6,997 nucleotides of DNA, from NCBI GenBank assembly GCA_046757585.1, contig JBHHYR010000206.1, positions 1 to 6,997 on the forward strand, written 5' to 3'. Positions 1-6,180 of the stretch are shown here, piece by piece. Origin of the DNA: JBHHYR01 sp046757585. Its GTDB lineage: Bacteria > Desulfobacterota > Binatia > HRBIN30. A program made the translations under genes and the position numbers. The notes under the pieces are model-generated. The model was not told the origin of the DNA. It saw only the letters and a program-made list of their open reading frames with translations, and ran no database searches. The first letter of the stretch is position 1; every line of letters starts with the position of its first letter.

Positions 1-53
1 GTGGCCACGTTCCAGTCGGGCGACGCGGACAGCGCGGTCAAAATGCTGCGGGC
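1..53. other. Short left-edge stretch of doubtful continuity
   Basis: These bases lie beyond the G/C homopolymer palindrome and do not look like a normal HyuB C-terminus. On the minus strand the HyuB frame continues as QHFDRAVRVARLERGH with no stop; a second minus frame is also open (RSILTALSASPDWNVA). The plus strand reads openly as ATFQSGDADSAVKMLRAG, which has the natural residue mix of a real protein and loosely recalls the segment of response-regulator receiver domains that ends in a conserved Gly-Ala. The piece is too short to decide strand or family. My inference is that it may come from another locus joined through the homopolymer. Confidence 0.3.
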
Positions 54-1647
54 GGGGGGGGGGGGGGGGCCCCCCCCCCGGGGGGCCCCCGCCCCACCCG
101 CCACCGCCCGGTGTCATGATCCGAACGCGGTCACCGGCACGGGCCGTGAAGCTCGTCTTCGCCGGCAGTGTTCGTACCTTCCCTTTCGTCACCAGGAGAT
201 TCCTTCCCGCGCGGCCGGCGCGGCCACCGGCCAGGCCGTACGGACGCAGACGCCGGCGCTCGGTCACGAGTGTGACCCGTTCCGAAGCGAGCACTTCCAG
301 CTCGCGCACGACGCCCTCGCCCCCTCGATGCCGCCCGCCGCCGCCGGACCCGGTCCGCAACGCGTAACGAACAACCCGCAGCGGGTACCCCGCTTCAAGC
401 GCTTCAATGGGCGTGTTCAACGTATTGGTCATATGCGTGTGTACGCCCGACGCCCCCGGGCCGTGGGGGCCTGCACCCGCCCCTCCCGCAAAGGTCTCGT
501 AGTAAGCAAACGCGCGATGGCGGAACGGATCGTGCCCGCCGAGCGCGAGGTTGTTCATCGACCCGCTACTAGCTGCCGGAATTCGCTGCGGTGCCGCGGG
601 CACCAACGCTTTGAGCACCACGTCCACGATCCGCTGCGACGTTTCGACGTTGCCTCCGGCAACGGCCGCCGGAAACGCTGCGTTGACCAGCGATCCAGGG
701 GGCGCAATGATCCGTACCGGTCGCATGAGGCCGGCGTTCGCCGGGATCGTGCTGCCAGCCAGCGACTGGAACACGTACAAGACGGCAGCGGTAGTGACCG
801 CAAAGTTGGCATTGATGCTGCCGGCAACCTGCGCCGCGGTGCCGGTGAAGTCCACGGTCACGTGCCCGCGTCCCACGCGGACAGTCACCCGGAGCGGAAT
901 GTGCGAGGTGCCGGCACCGTCATCGTCCATCCAGTCCTCGGCACGGTAGACACCTGGCGGCAACCGACGCAGCGTGGCCGACATCAAGCGAGCGGAGTAG
1001 TCCTGCAGTGTGGCCATCGCCGCACGGGTCATCCGACGACCGGCGCGCTCGACGACCTCGCGCACCCGTCTAGCACCACGACGCAGCGCGGCGAACTGGG
1101 CCAGCAGGTCTCCGCGGCGTTCGTCGGCCACACGCGTGTTGGCAAGGAACAGGCACAACACGGCAGCTACGATCTTGCCCCGCGCCACGATACGCACCGG
1201 CGGCACCCGTAGCCCTTCCGCGTAGATGTCAGTGGCCAGAGGCATGGAGCCGGGCGTCCCCCCGCCGATGTCGGCGTGATGGGCCCGGTTCGCTACGTAC
1301 GCGAAGGGCACGCGTTCGCCCGGCAGGAACACGGGGGCGACGACGGTCACGTCGGGCAAATGCGTACCACCGGCGTACGGGTCGTTGAGCATCACGACGT
1401 CCCCCGGGGCCATCGGCACACGCTCGATGGCGGCTCGCACTGATAGCGGAGTCGATCCCAGGTGCACCGGGATGTGGGCAGCCTGCGCCACCATGGCGCC
1501 GCGGGCGTCGAACAGGGCACAAGAAAAATCTCGCCGCTCCTTGATGTTCGGGGAAAAGGCGCTGCGGCAGAGGGTCAGGCCCATCTCGTCCGCGATGGCA
1601 GCAAGGCGATGGTTGAACACTTCCAGCGTGATCGCATCAACGGACAC
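1..1647 (-). CDS. hyuB: Hydantoinase/oxoprolinase subunit B (HyuB-type), no stop in window
   Basis: Subunit B of the ATP-dependent hydantoinase/5-oxoprolinase/acetone carboxylase superfamily, which works with HyuA in the cytoplasm on cyclic amide or ketone substrates; the substrate cannot be read from sequence. The frame is open without interruption from 1647 to the edge (549 codons). The start is GTG: the protein then begins MSVDAITLEVFNHRL, matching the usual family N-terminus, and the next in-frame ATG would remove it. Family motifs seen: NDPYAGGTHLPD (residues 88-99), NRAHHADIGG (120-129) followed by GTPGS, DFTG (266-269) and INAN (278-281), AGGNVETSQR (330-339), SSGSMNN (360-366), and the C-terminal TPGGGGWG (512-519). 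The family normally ends a few to some tens of residues after that last motif. Here the frame instead enters the G/C palindrome (54-95), so credible coding ends near position 91 and the true C-terminus is lost. The start overlaps the hyuA stop by 11 bases and has only a weak ribosome site, pointing to translational coupling. Confidence 0.9.
   Translation of the reverse strand, partial: MSVDAITLEVFNHRLAAIADEMGLTLCRSAFSPNIKERRDFSCALFDARGAMVAQAAHIPVHLGSTPLSVRAAIERVPMAPGDVVMLNDPYAGGTHLPDVTVVAPVFLPGERVPFAYVANRAHHADIGGGTPGSMPLATDIYAEGLRVPPVRIVARGKIVAAVLCLFLANTRVADERRGDLLAQFAALRRGARRVREVVERAGRRMTRAAMATLQDYSARLMSATLRRLPPGVYRAEDWMDDDGAGTSHIPLRVTVRVGRGHVTVDFTGTAAQVAGSINANFAVTTAAVLYVFQSLAGSTIPANAGLMRPVRIIAPPGSLVNAAFPAAVAGGNVETSQRIVDVVLKALVPAAPQRIPAASSGSMNNLALGGHDPFRHRAFAYYETFAGGAGAGPHGPGASGVHTHMTNTLNTPIEALEAGYPLRVVRYALRTGSGGGGRHRGGEGVVRELEVLASERVTLVTERRRLRPYGLAGGRAGRAGRNLLVTKGKVRTLPAKTSFTARAGDRVRIMTPGGGGWGGGPPGGGPPPPPRPQHFDRAVRVARLERGH
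54..95. repeat. G/C homopolymer palindrome, probable assembly artefact
   Basis: The plus strand shows 16 G (54-69), 10 C (70-79), 6 G (80-85), 5 C (86-90), one G, then 4 C (92-95). Successive runs are mutually complementary, so several alternative perfect hairpins are possible, for example 60-69 with 70-79. Nothing else in the window has such a run; the flanking coding DNA is GC-rich but mixed. It sits immediately after the codons for the conserved Gly-Gly-Trp-Gly of HyuB and turns the frame into Pro/Gly repeats. Poly-G runs and self-complementary ends are known failure products of short-read sequencing and assembly, which is my preferred reading. A genuine cruciform or G-quadruplex tract is the alternative. 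Confidence 0.85.
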
Positions 1648-3670
1648 GGCTGAGCACCAGGTGTCCCGTGCGGTGCACGTGCGCCCGCCAGCCGGGCGGC
1701 ACGAACGTGGTCGCACTGAACTCGACGATCACCGCCGGGCCGGGCACCGACGTCCCGGCCCCGACGTGCGGGCGCAGCACGGCGGCCGCGCTGAGCCAGC
1801 GGCCCTGCCAGCGCACCCGATGCTTTCCGGGCTGCACAGGGGGGCGCTCCTTGAACCGTCTTGGGGAACGGCGGGTGCTGCGTCCCACTGCTCGTACCCG
1901 GAGATTGACGATCTCGATCGGTCGCTGCGGATCGGCATAGCCGTACAGGCGGCGATGTGCTTGGTGAAACCGGGTTGCCAGACGTACGCTCAGCGGCAGG
2001 GCGATCTCGTGCGATTGGCCCCGATAGCGCGCATCGACCGAGCGAACGAGGCGGCGGGAATTCGGAGGTACGCCCTCAGCCTGCAAGTCGCGACGCGCCA
2101 CTCGGTCCAGCGGGGCGAACAATGCTCGTAGGCGGGCTGCCGAAGGATCCGCCAGGAGCACCGTGCGAACATAGTCACGCTCGACCTGAGCCCACGCTGC
2201 ACCCCAAGCGGACAAGAGCCCGGGGTGCAACGGCACGACCACCTGTCGAATGCCCAGGGCGGCGCTCAGCTCGCACGCGTGCTGGCCGGCTGCGCCGCCG
2301 AAAGCAATCAACGTGTACTCACGGGGATCGTGACCCCGCTCGACCGATATGCTGCGGATTGCTCGTTCCATGCTGGCATTGACCACCCGGATGACACCCT
2401 CAGCCGCCTGCTCACAGGTGAGCTGGCGGGACCCCGCACGCGGGGGGCACAGGCGTTCGATCGCGGCTTGGGCTCGTGCCGGTTGCAGCTCCATGCGACC
2501 ACCCAGGAATGCGCCGGCGACGAGGCGGCCCAGCAGGACATTCGCATCCGTCACAGTCGCCGCCCGGCCTCGCCCGTAACATGCCGGGCCCGGGTCAGCG
2601 CCGGCACTCTGCGGCCCGACCTTGAGGGCGCCACCGGCGTCGATCCACGCCAACGAACCGCCGCCCGCACCGACCGTCTGCATGTCGATGGCTGGCACCT
2701 TCACGGGCAGACCGCCAATGGTCCATTCCGAGCGGTACCGGAGCTCGCCATCGATCAGGCTGACGTCAGTGGAGGTGCCGCCCATGTCGAACGTAATCAC
2801 GCGCCGCAGTCCGAGCACACGCGCGACGGCCCGCGCGCCCACGACCCCGCCAGCCGGGCCAGAGAGAACGGTGCGGACAGCCTCCCGGCCCGCGGGACCC
2901 GCCGACATGGCCCCGCCGTTCGATTGCATGATCCGCAAGCGTAGGCGAGGGCGGCGCCGCTCGACGAGGGCGTTCTGAAGATCCCGTAGATGCCGGTGCA
3001 TCACGGGCCCAACGTAGGCGTTGATGACAGTCGTACTCAGCCGCTCGTACTCGCGATATTCGGCAACGAGCTGGTGGGAGAGCGAACAGAAGAGAGCATC
3101 GTACTTGGCCAGCGCCGCACCGATCATCCGCTCGTGACGCGGATTCGCGTACGCGTGCAACAGACACACGGCCACCGCCTGCGGTCTGTACCGCCGCACG
3201 AACCGCAGCGCAGCGTCCACGGCGCGGCTGTGCAGAGGTTGCAAGACTTGGCCGTCGTAAGCCATGCGTTCGGCGACGCCGATCCGCCCCCGCCGCGGCA
3301 CCAACGGCTGGGGCGGCCGCGGCTCGAGGTCATAGAGCGCGGGCCGGTTTTGGCGCCCGATCTCGAGTACATCCTCGAAACCGGCGGTTGTCACCAGGGC
3401 GACCCGCGCCCCCCGCCGTTCCAGCAACGCGTTGGTCGCGACGGTGGAGCCGTAGGTCACCAGGGCCGGCAGTGTCTCGGGAAGCAACTCCTTGAGCCCA
3501 CGAAGCACGGCAAGCGCTGGATTCTGTGGAGTCGAGAGAACCTTGTGCGCCCGCACGTCGCCGCCCACGAAGGCGATCAGGTCAGTAAACGTGCCGCCCG
3601 TATCGACGCCAACGATGGCTGGCGCGGCCTGCATCCCGCGCCGGGTGGTGTGCCGGCTCATCCTCTTCAC
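1637..3670 (-). CDS. hyuA: Hydantoinase/oxoprolinase subunit A (HyuA-type)
   Basis: Subunit A, the ATP-binding partner of HyuB, in the family that includes N-methylhydantoinase A, 5-oxoprolinase and acetone/acetophenone carboxylase subunits. At 677 residues it is full length for the family. The N-terminal actin-like ATPase half carries VDTGGTFTD (22-30) and YGSTVATNALLERRGA (73-88). The second domain carries MQSNGGAMSA (248-257), SGPAGGVVGA (270-279), FDMGGTSTDVSL (294-305) and GAGGGSLAWID (334-344), then GADPGPACYGRG (357-368) and FGGAAGQHACELS (457-469). Residues from about 510 form the C-terminal domain. The start is GTG at 3670, preceded at 6 bases by GGTGA, with an in-frame stop just upstream; ATG codons at residues 4 and 13 are alternatives, and all keep the phosphate-binding loop. 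It is coupled to hyuB by overlap and separated from fmdB by a terminator-like hairpin. Family is certain; substrate (hydantoin, oxoproline, a ketone or other) is not determined. Confidence 0.95.
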   Translation of the reverse strand: MKRMSRHTTRRGMQAAPAIVGVDTGGTFTDLIAFVGGDVRAHKVLSTPQNPALAVLRGLKELLPETLPALVTYGSTVATNALLERRGARVALVTTAGFEDVLEIGRQNRPALYDLEPRPPQPLVPRRGRIGVAERMAYDGQVLQPLHSRAVDAALRFVRRYRPQAVAVCLLHAYANPRHERMIGAALAKYDALFCSLSHQLVAEYREYERLSTTVINAYVGPVMHRHLRDLQNALVERRRPRLRLRIMQSNGGAMSAGPAGREAVRTVLSGPAGGVVGARAVARVLGLRRVITFDMGGTSTDVSLIDGELRYRSEWTIGGLPVKVPAIDMQTVGAGGGSLAWIDAGGALKVGPQSAGADPGPACYGRGRAATVTDANVLLGRLVAGAFLGGRMELQPARAQAAIERLCPPRAGSRQLTCEQAAEGVIRVVNASMERAIRSISVERGHDPREYTLIAFGGAAGQHACELSAALGIRQVVVPLHPGLLSAWGAAWAQVERDYVRTVLLADPSAARLRALFAPLDRVARRDLQAEGVPPNSRRLVRSVDARYRGQSHEIALPLSVRLATRFHQAHRRLYGYADPQRPIEIVNLRVRAVGRSTRRSPRRFKERPPVQPGKHRVRWQGRWLSAAAVLRPHVGAGTSVPGPAVIVEFSATTFVPPGWRAHVHRTGHLVLSRVR

Positions 3671-3698
3671 CAGCGATCACCACACGCCGTGGGGTACA

Positions 3699-3714
3699 GT
3701 TCGCCTCGTCGAAC
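3699..3714. promoter_or_regulatory. Small inverted repeat upstream of hyuA
   Basis: GTTCG, six bases, CGAAC lies 29-44 bases upstream of the hyuA start, in the gap between the fmdB terminator hairpin and hyuA. The position would suit an operator or a promoter-proximal site for an independent hyuAB transcript. The arms are only 5 bp and I do not recognise a regulator that uses this spacing, and no clear -35/-10 pair stands out beside it. This is a weak candidate. Confidence 0.2.
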
Positions 3715-3751
3715 ACGGGTGATGCACATGGGCATCGTGCGGGCGACCTGC

Positions 3752-3780
3752 AAAACGCCGCCGCGGTCAGCCGCGACGGC
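3752..3780 (-). terminator. Rho-independent-type terminator after fmdB
   Basis: Read on the minus strand, GCCGTCGCGG and CCGCGGCGGC form a 10 bp stem (3780-3771 with 3766-3757) around a CTGA loop, with a single G-T wobble, followed after one G by four T (3755-3752). It begins 21 bases past the fmdB stop. The stem is very strong and the T run short, so it may terminate fully or only partly. It implies that hyuA-hyuB are expressed separately from, or at a reduced level relative to, yggT-yggU-fmdB. Confidence 0.65.
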
Positions 3781-3801
3781 CGTGTCTACCGCCGCTGCGG
3801 C

Positions 3802-4116
3802 TCAGGCAGCGGCCGCCTCTTTCGACTTGCTTGTCTTGGCCCCGGCTTGCGCATCACTCTTCTGTGGCGTGCTGCCCGACTTGGAATCCGTTTTCGCTTC
3901 GGGCTTCGACTCCTTGCCTGCTCCGTCTCCCCGGCCATCCTTGCGGCCGTAGTCGGTTGCGTACCAGCCGGTCCCCTTCAATTGGAATGATGTGTGCGAA
4001 ATCAGCTTCGCCACCTTACCACGGCAGGTTGGGCAACGGCTGAGGGGATCTTCCGTAATACGCTGCGTTACCTCAAACTGGCCGCACTTCCGGCACTCGT
4101 ACTCGTAAATCGGCAT
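3802..4116 (-). CDS. FmdB-family zinc ribbon protein with disordered tail
   Basis: Small cytoplasmic protein of the FmdB/CxxC_CXXC_SSSS family, named after a putative regulator of formamidase; the biochemical role of most members is unknown. The 104-residue protein starts MPIYEYECRKCG and holds two cysteine pairs, Cys8/Cys11 and Cys28/Cys31, expected to bind one zinc ion. The domain ends with the familiar TSFQLKGTGWYATDYG stretch (about residues 39-54). From about residue 57 on, the chain is a low-complexity tail of Lys, Ser, Ala, Gly and Asp, likely disordered, ending KSKEAAAA. I chose ATG 4116 rather than the in-frame ATG at 4152, because family members begin at MPIYEY and GGAGG lies 10 bases upstream. 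The gene follows the DUF167 gene by 38 bases and is followed by a terminator hairpin, so it is probably the last gene of the yggT operon. Confidence 0.93.
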   Translation of the reverse strand: MPIYEYECRKCGQFEVTQRITEDPLSRCPTCRGKVAKLISHTSFQLKGTGWYATDYGRKDGRGDGAGKESKPEAKTDSKSGSTPQKSDAQAGAKTSKSKEAAAA

Positions 4117-4154
4117 TTCACACCGGCCTCCAATCACCCCCGAATAATTCACGC

Positions 4155-4475
4155 TTAACCACGGGCGCCTGCCTTGTCAACTTGAGCTTGGAGGACCGCC
4201 TCGAGCCGCCGCTGGCACGCGGCACGGTCGGCAACCCGAATTTCGACCAACTTGTCTCGCCCGCCGGCACCGTGGACGATGCAGATAGCACGGCGCGGGA
4301 CGGCCAAAGTAGCGGCGAGGAGCTGCACCAGCGCCGCGTTCGCCGCTCCTTGCAGGGGCGCCGCATGCACCTGCACCTTGATGGCGTCGCCGTGACGGCC
4401 GACGATCCGGTTGCGCGCCGCCCGCGGCTGGAGATGGATCCGCAGCCGCACCGCTGCGGGCGCCTGACCGCTCAT
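4155..4475 (-). CDS. yggU: DUF167/UPF0235 protein, YggU-like
   Basis: Protein of 106 residues belonging to the DUF167 (UPF0235, YggU) family, a small alpha/beta fold of unknown function found widely in bacteria and eukaryotes. The characteristic order is present: a first strand with LQPRAARNRIVGRHGDAIKV (residues 15-34), then the hallmark APLQGAANAALVQLLAATL (39-57), then IVHGAGGRDKLVEI (66-79) where the family usually has a Gly-x-x-Ser/Gly-x-x-Lys pattern. The C-terminal part, rich in Ala, Arg and Gln, looks helical. ATG at 4475 is supported by GGTGAG six bases upstream; that ribosome site overlaps the stop codon of the yggT gene, which is only 7 bases away, so the two are almost certainly cotranscribed and translationally linked. 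yggT and yggU are also adjacent in E. coli. Confidence 0.9.
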   Translation of the reverse strand: MSGQAPAAVRLRIHLQPRAARNRIVGRHGDAIKVQVHAAPLQGAANAALVQLLAATLAVPRRAICIVHGAGGRDKLVEIRVADRAACQRRLEAVLQAQVDKAGARG

Positions 4476-4482
4476 GAAACGC

Positions 4483-4782
4483 TCACCGAATCGACACGGC
4501 GAGATCGCGCAGGCTCTGCACCAGAAACGCCTGCACGAAATAAATGGCGATCAGCACGACAATCGGCGAAAAATCGATCCCGCCGAAAAAGATCGGCAGG
4601 CTGCGCCGAACGCGATAGAGCAAGGGTTCCGTGGCGCTGTACAAAAAGCGCACGATCGGATTGTACGGGTCGGGATTGACCCACGAGATCAACGCCCGCG
4701 CGATCACGATCCACATATAGAGCGTGAGGACGAGGTGAAGGACCGAAGCGGTCGCCAGCAGGAAATTCGAAAAAATGAACAT
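4483..4782 (-). CDS. yggT: YggT-family integral membrane protein
   Basis: A 99-residue inner-membrane protein of the YggT family. Members are linked by context and by some experimental work to osmotic tolerance, cell division and, in plastid homologues, to thylakoid and cytochrome assembly; the molecular activity is unsettled. Two hydrophobic segments flank a conserved loop: about residues 5-33 and about 72-90. Between them is the family signature ISWVNPDPYNPIVRFLYSAT (32-51), then the arginine-rich EPLLYRVRRSLP and GGIDFSPIVVL. Length and motif spacing match the family. ATG 4782 is preceded by AAGGGG with a 4-base gap, a slightly tight but usable ribosome site. It is the first gene of the leftward operon with the DUF167 gene and fmdB, and is divergent from the UPF0104 gene. 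Confidence 0.93.
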   Translation of the reverse strand: MFIFSNFLLATASVLHLVLTLYMWIVIARALISWVNPDPYNPIVRFLYSATEPLLYRVRRSLPIFFGGIDFSPIVVLIAIYFVQAFLVQSLRDLAVSIR

Positions 4783-4938
4783 GCAGCCCCTTGGCGGTCA
4801 AGAATCAGGTGTCGCTCCCTTTAGCGTGGAGGCGGGGCTACTACAAGCGCACCGGCTGGTGCCGACGCGGGAGAGCGCCGGGCGCGCGCCGCCTTGACGG
4901 GCTGCAGACAGCGCGCTTAAGTCGGGGCCGACTCGCTG
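4783..4938. promoter_or_regulatory. Divergent intergenic promoter region
   Basis: This gap separates the leftward yggT operon from the rightward UPF0104 gene and must hold promoters for both. Rightward, a reasonable -35/-10 pair is seen (listed separately). Leftward, only a poor match is visible: TTGTAG at 4850-4845, a 17-base gap, then TAAAGG at 4827-4822. A GCACC/GGTGC inverted repeat with a 4-base loop (about 4845-4858) lies over the leftward -35. I see no riboswitch, small RNA or short coding frame with a convincing start. Confidence 0.5.
4894..4922 (+). promoter_or_regulatory. Candidate promoter of the UPF0104 gene
   Basis: TTGACG (4894-4899) matches five of six bases of the sigma-70 -35 box. 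It is followed by exactly 17 bases and TTAAGT (4917-4922), a weak -10 match with three of six consensus bases. The predicted start of transcription would fall near 4929, giving a leader of only about 10 bases before the ATG at 4939, which fits the lack of a visible ribosome site. An inverted repeat, GTCGG-GG-CCGAC (4921-4932), overlaps the -10 and the predicted start and could be an operator. Confidence 0.4.
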
Positions 4939-6033
4939 ATGATACCTGAGACCCGCGACACGAGACCGGAGTCGCAATCGCCACCGTCTCCTGTGACGAC
5001 CGGTTTCCACACGCACCTGGCCTCCTGGGCACTCCTCCTGGGGGTGGCCCTGCTGGTTCTGCTGTTCGTATTTTCCGACGTGCGCAAGTTGTGGCAGATC
5101 GCGTCCACACTGGATATCCGCCTGCTGTCGATCCCAGTGCTGTGTGGCCTAGCCAGCTATGCGGTAATGGCCCGGTCGTATCAAGGCATTGCGCTGGCTG
5201 CGGGGAGCGAAGTGCCGTTCTGGGAAATGACGAAAATCACCTTTGTGGCCAACACGGTCAATTACATCGTCTCCACCGGAGGGTTGAGCGGCTTCGCGGT
5301 GCGGCTGTACTTCTTCATGCGGCTGTCCATCCCGTCAGGCACCGCGGTCATTATCTCGCTCGTACAGACGTTCATCACCAACACGATTCTCCTGCTCTTC
5401 GTGGTGGTCGGCTTCGCGTACTTGCTCGCCGCTCACGATCTACGGGGGTACGCCCTTGGCACCACCGCGACGTTGCTGTTTTTTTTCATCGTGGCCGCGG
5501 GAGTCGCCATGCTCTTACTTTTCCACCGGGCCCTGCGCCGCAGGACGCTCTTTATCATGGCAGAGACGGCGCATTGGTTCTTGCACCGGTTCTTTCCTCG
5601 GCACAAACCCGCCCGGGTACACATCTGGCGGTTCCAGCGTAATCTCAACCGCGGCATTGACTTCCTCCTCGCGCGCAAGCAGCGCATGGTCGTCCCCACG
5701 CTATGGATTATTCTCGACTGGATCCTGACGCTGCTTGTCCTGTACGGCGCGTTTCTCTGCGTCCACTACCCGATCCCAGTGAGTTTCGTGGTAGTGGGCT
5801 TCGCGGTCGGCATCATCTTGTCACTGGTGTCCTTCGTACCAGGGGGGCTTGGGGTAATGGAGGGCTCCATGGCGGCCATCTTTGCCAGCCTCTCCGTCCC
5901 GTTCGAGACTGCAGTCATCGCCGTCCTCATCTTTCGCATCGCGTACTACCTCCTGCCGTTCGTCATCAGCGTGTTCTTCTTCCGTACCATGCTGCTACAA
6001 GGTGCCCGCGCCGCACCAGAAATTTTGGAATGA
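4939..6033 (+). CDS. UPF0104 / LPG-synthase-TM family membrane protein
   Basis: Integral inner-membrane protein of 364 residues in the UPF0104 family, which shares its fold with the transmembrane flippase part of lysylphosphatidylglycerol synthase MprF and with archaeal AglD. There is no soluble synthetase domain, so lysyl transfer is unlikely; a role in moving or handling lipid-linked material is only an inference. Hydrophobic segments lie at about residues 28-46, 61-78, 134-164, 176-196, 252-274, 280-300 and 324-349. The conserved N-terminal region NTVNYIVSTGGLSGFAVR (105-122) and the C-terminal hallmark SFVPGGLGVMEG (298-309) are both present. Basic loops (residues 199-250) probably face the cytoplasm. 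The start is the only plausible ATG, but no good ribosome site precedes it. An uninterrupted run of eight T (5479-5486) encodes part of an LFFFI segment. The carboxypeptidase gene follows on the same strand after 147 bases. Confidence 0.88.
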   Translation: MIPETRDTRPESQSPPSPVTTGFHTHLASWALLLGVALLVLLFVFSDVRKLWQIASTLDIRLLSIPVLCGLASYAVMARSYQGIALAAGSEVPFWEMTKITFVANTVNYIVSTGGLSGFAVRLYFFMRLSIPSGTAVIISLVQTFITNTILLLFVVVGFAYLLAAHDLRGYALGTTATLLFFFIVAAGVAMLLLFHRALRRRTLFIMAETAHWFLHRFFPRHKPARVHIWRFQRNLNRGIDFLLARKQRMVVPTLWIILDWILTLLVLYGAFLCVHYPIPVSFVVVGFAVGIILSLVSFVPGGLGVMEGSMAAIFASLSVPFETAVIAVLIFRIAYYLLPFVISVFFFRTMLLQGARAAPEILE

Positions 6034-6180
6034 CGCCCGCTGTGGCGCTGGTGGACGGTGGCAGAAGAGCTGCGTCTGTTCGAACAATCAGGAGTTTTGT
6101 GGCAGACGTCGGTTGACAACTTGGCGTGATTGGCCCAGTGTACAGGTAGTCGATAAGGGCGTGCGGGAGGCGGAGCAGGC
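6034..6180 (+). promoter_or_regulatory. Intergenic region before the carboxypeptidase gene
   Basis: This 147-base gap contains no convincing gene or terminator hairpin. It holds a perfect sigma-70 -35 hexamer, TTGACA (6113-6118), but the best -10-like words, TGTACA (6139-6144) and TACAGG (6141-6146), are 20 and 22 bases away, so the promoter is uncertain. A perfect 10-base palindrome, TGTTCGAACA, lies at 6077-6086, about 27 bases upstream of the TTGACA. The carboxypeptidase may thus have its own promoter in addition to readthrough from the UPF0104 gene. Confidence 0.35.

Noticed and set aside
1..1212. Long open frame on the plus strand (about 400 codons)
   Set aside because: It lies antisense to hyuB, whose motifs are clear over the same bases. 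The predicted product is rich in Arg, His, Pro and Gly with no domain, typical of a GC-rich antisense shadow.
3699..3714. LexA/SOS box upstream of hyuA
   Set aside because: The arms are GTTCG then CGAAC, which is the reverse order of the CGAAC-N4-GTTCG form of known LexA boxes, and the target gene makes no sense for SOS control.
2990..3952. Plus-strand open frame of 320 codons
   Set aside because: It runs antisense across hyuA, a terminator hairpin and the fmdB tail, with no recognisable motif or ribosome site.
4116..4152. Longer FmdB start at 4152 adding 12 residues
   Set aside because: The family begins at MPIYEY, and the good GGAGG ribosome site lies inside this extension, ahead of 4116.
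4182..4824. Overlapping plus-strand open frames opposite yggU and yggT
   Set aside because: Both opposite-strand genes have clear family signatures; these products are Arg/Asp-rich and featureless.
5091..5642. Second plus-strand frame inside the UPF0104 gene
   Set aside because: The UPF0104 frame has conserved motifs and membrane segments; the alternative gives His/Arg-rich sequence without features.
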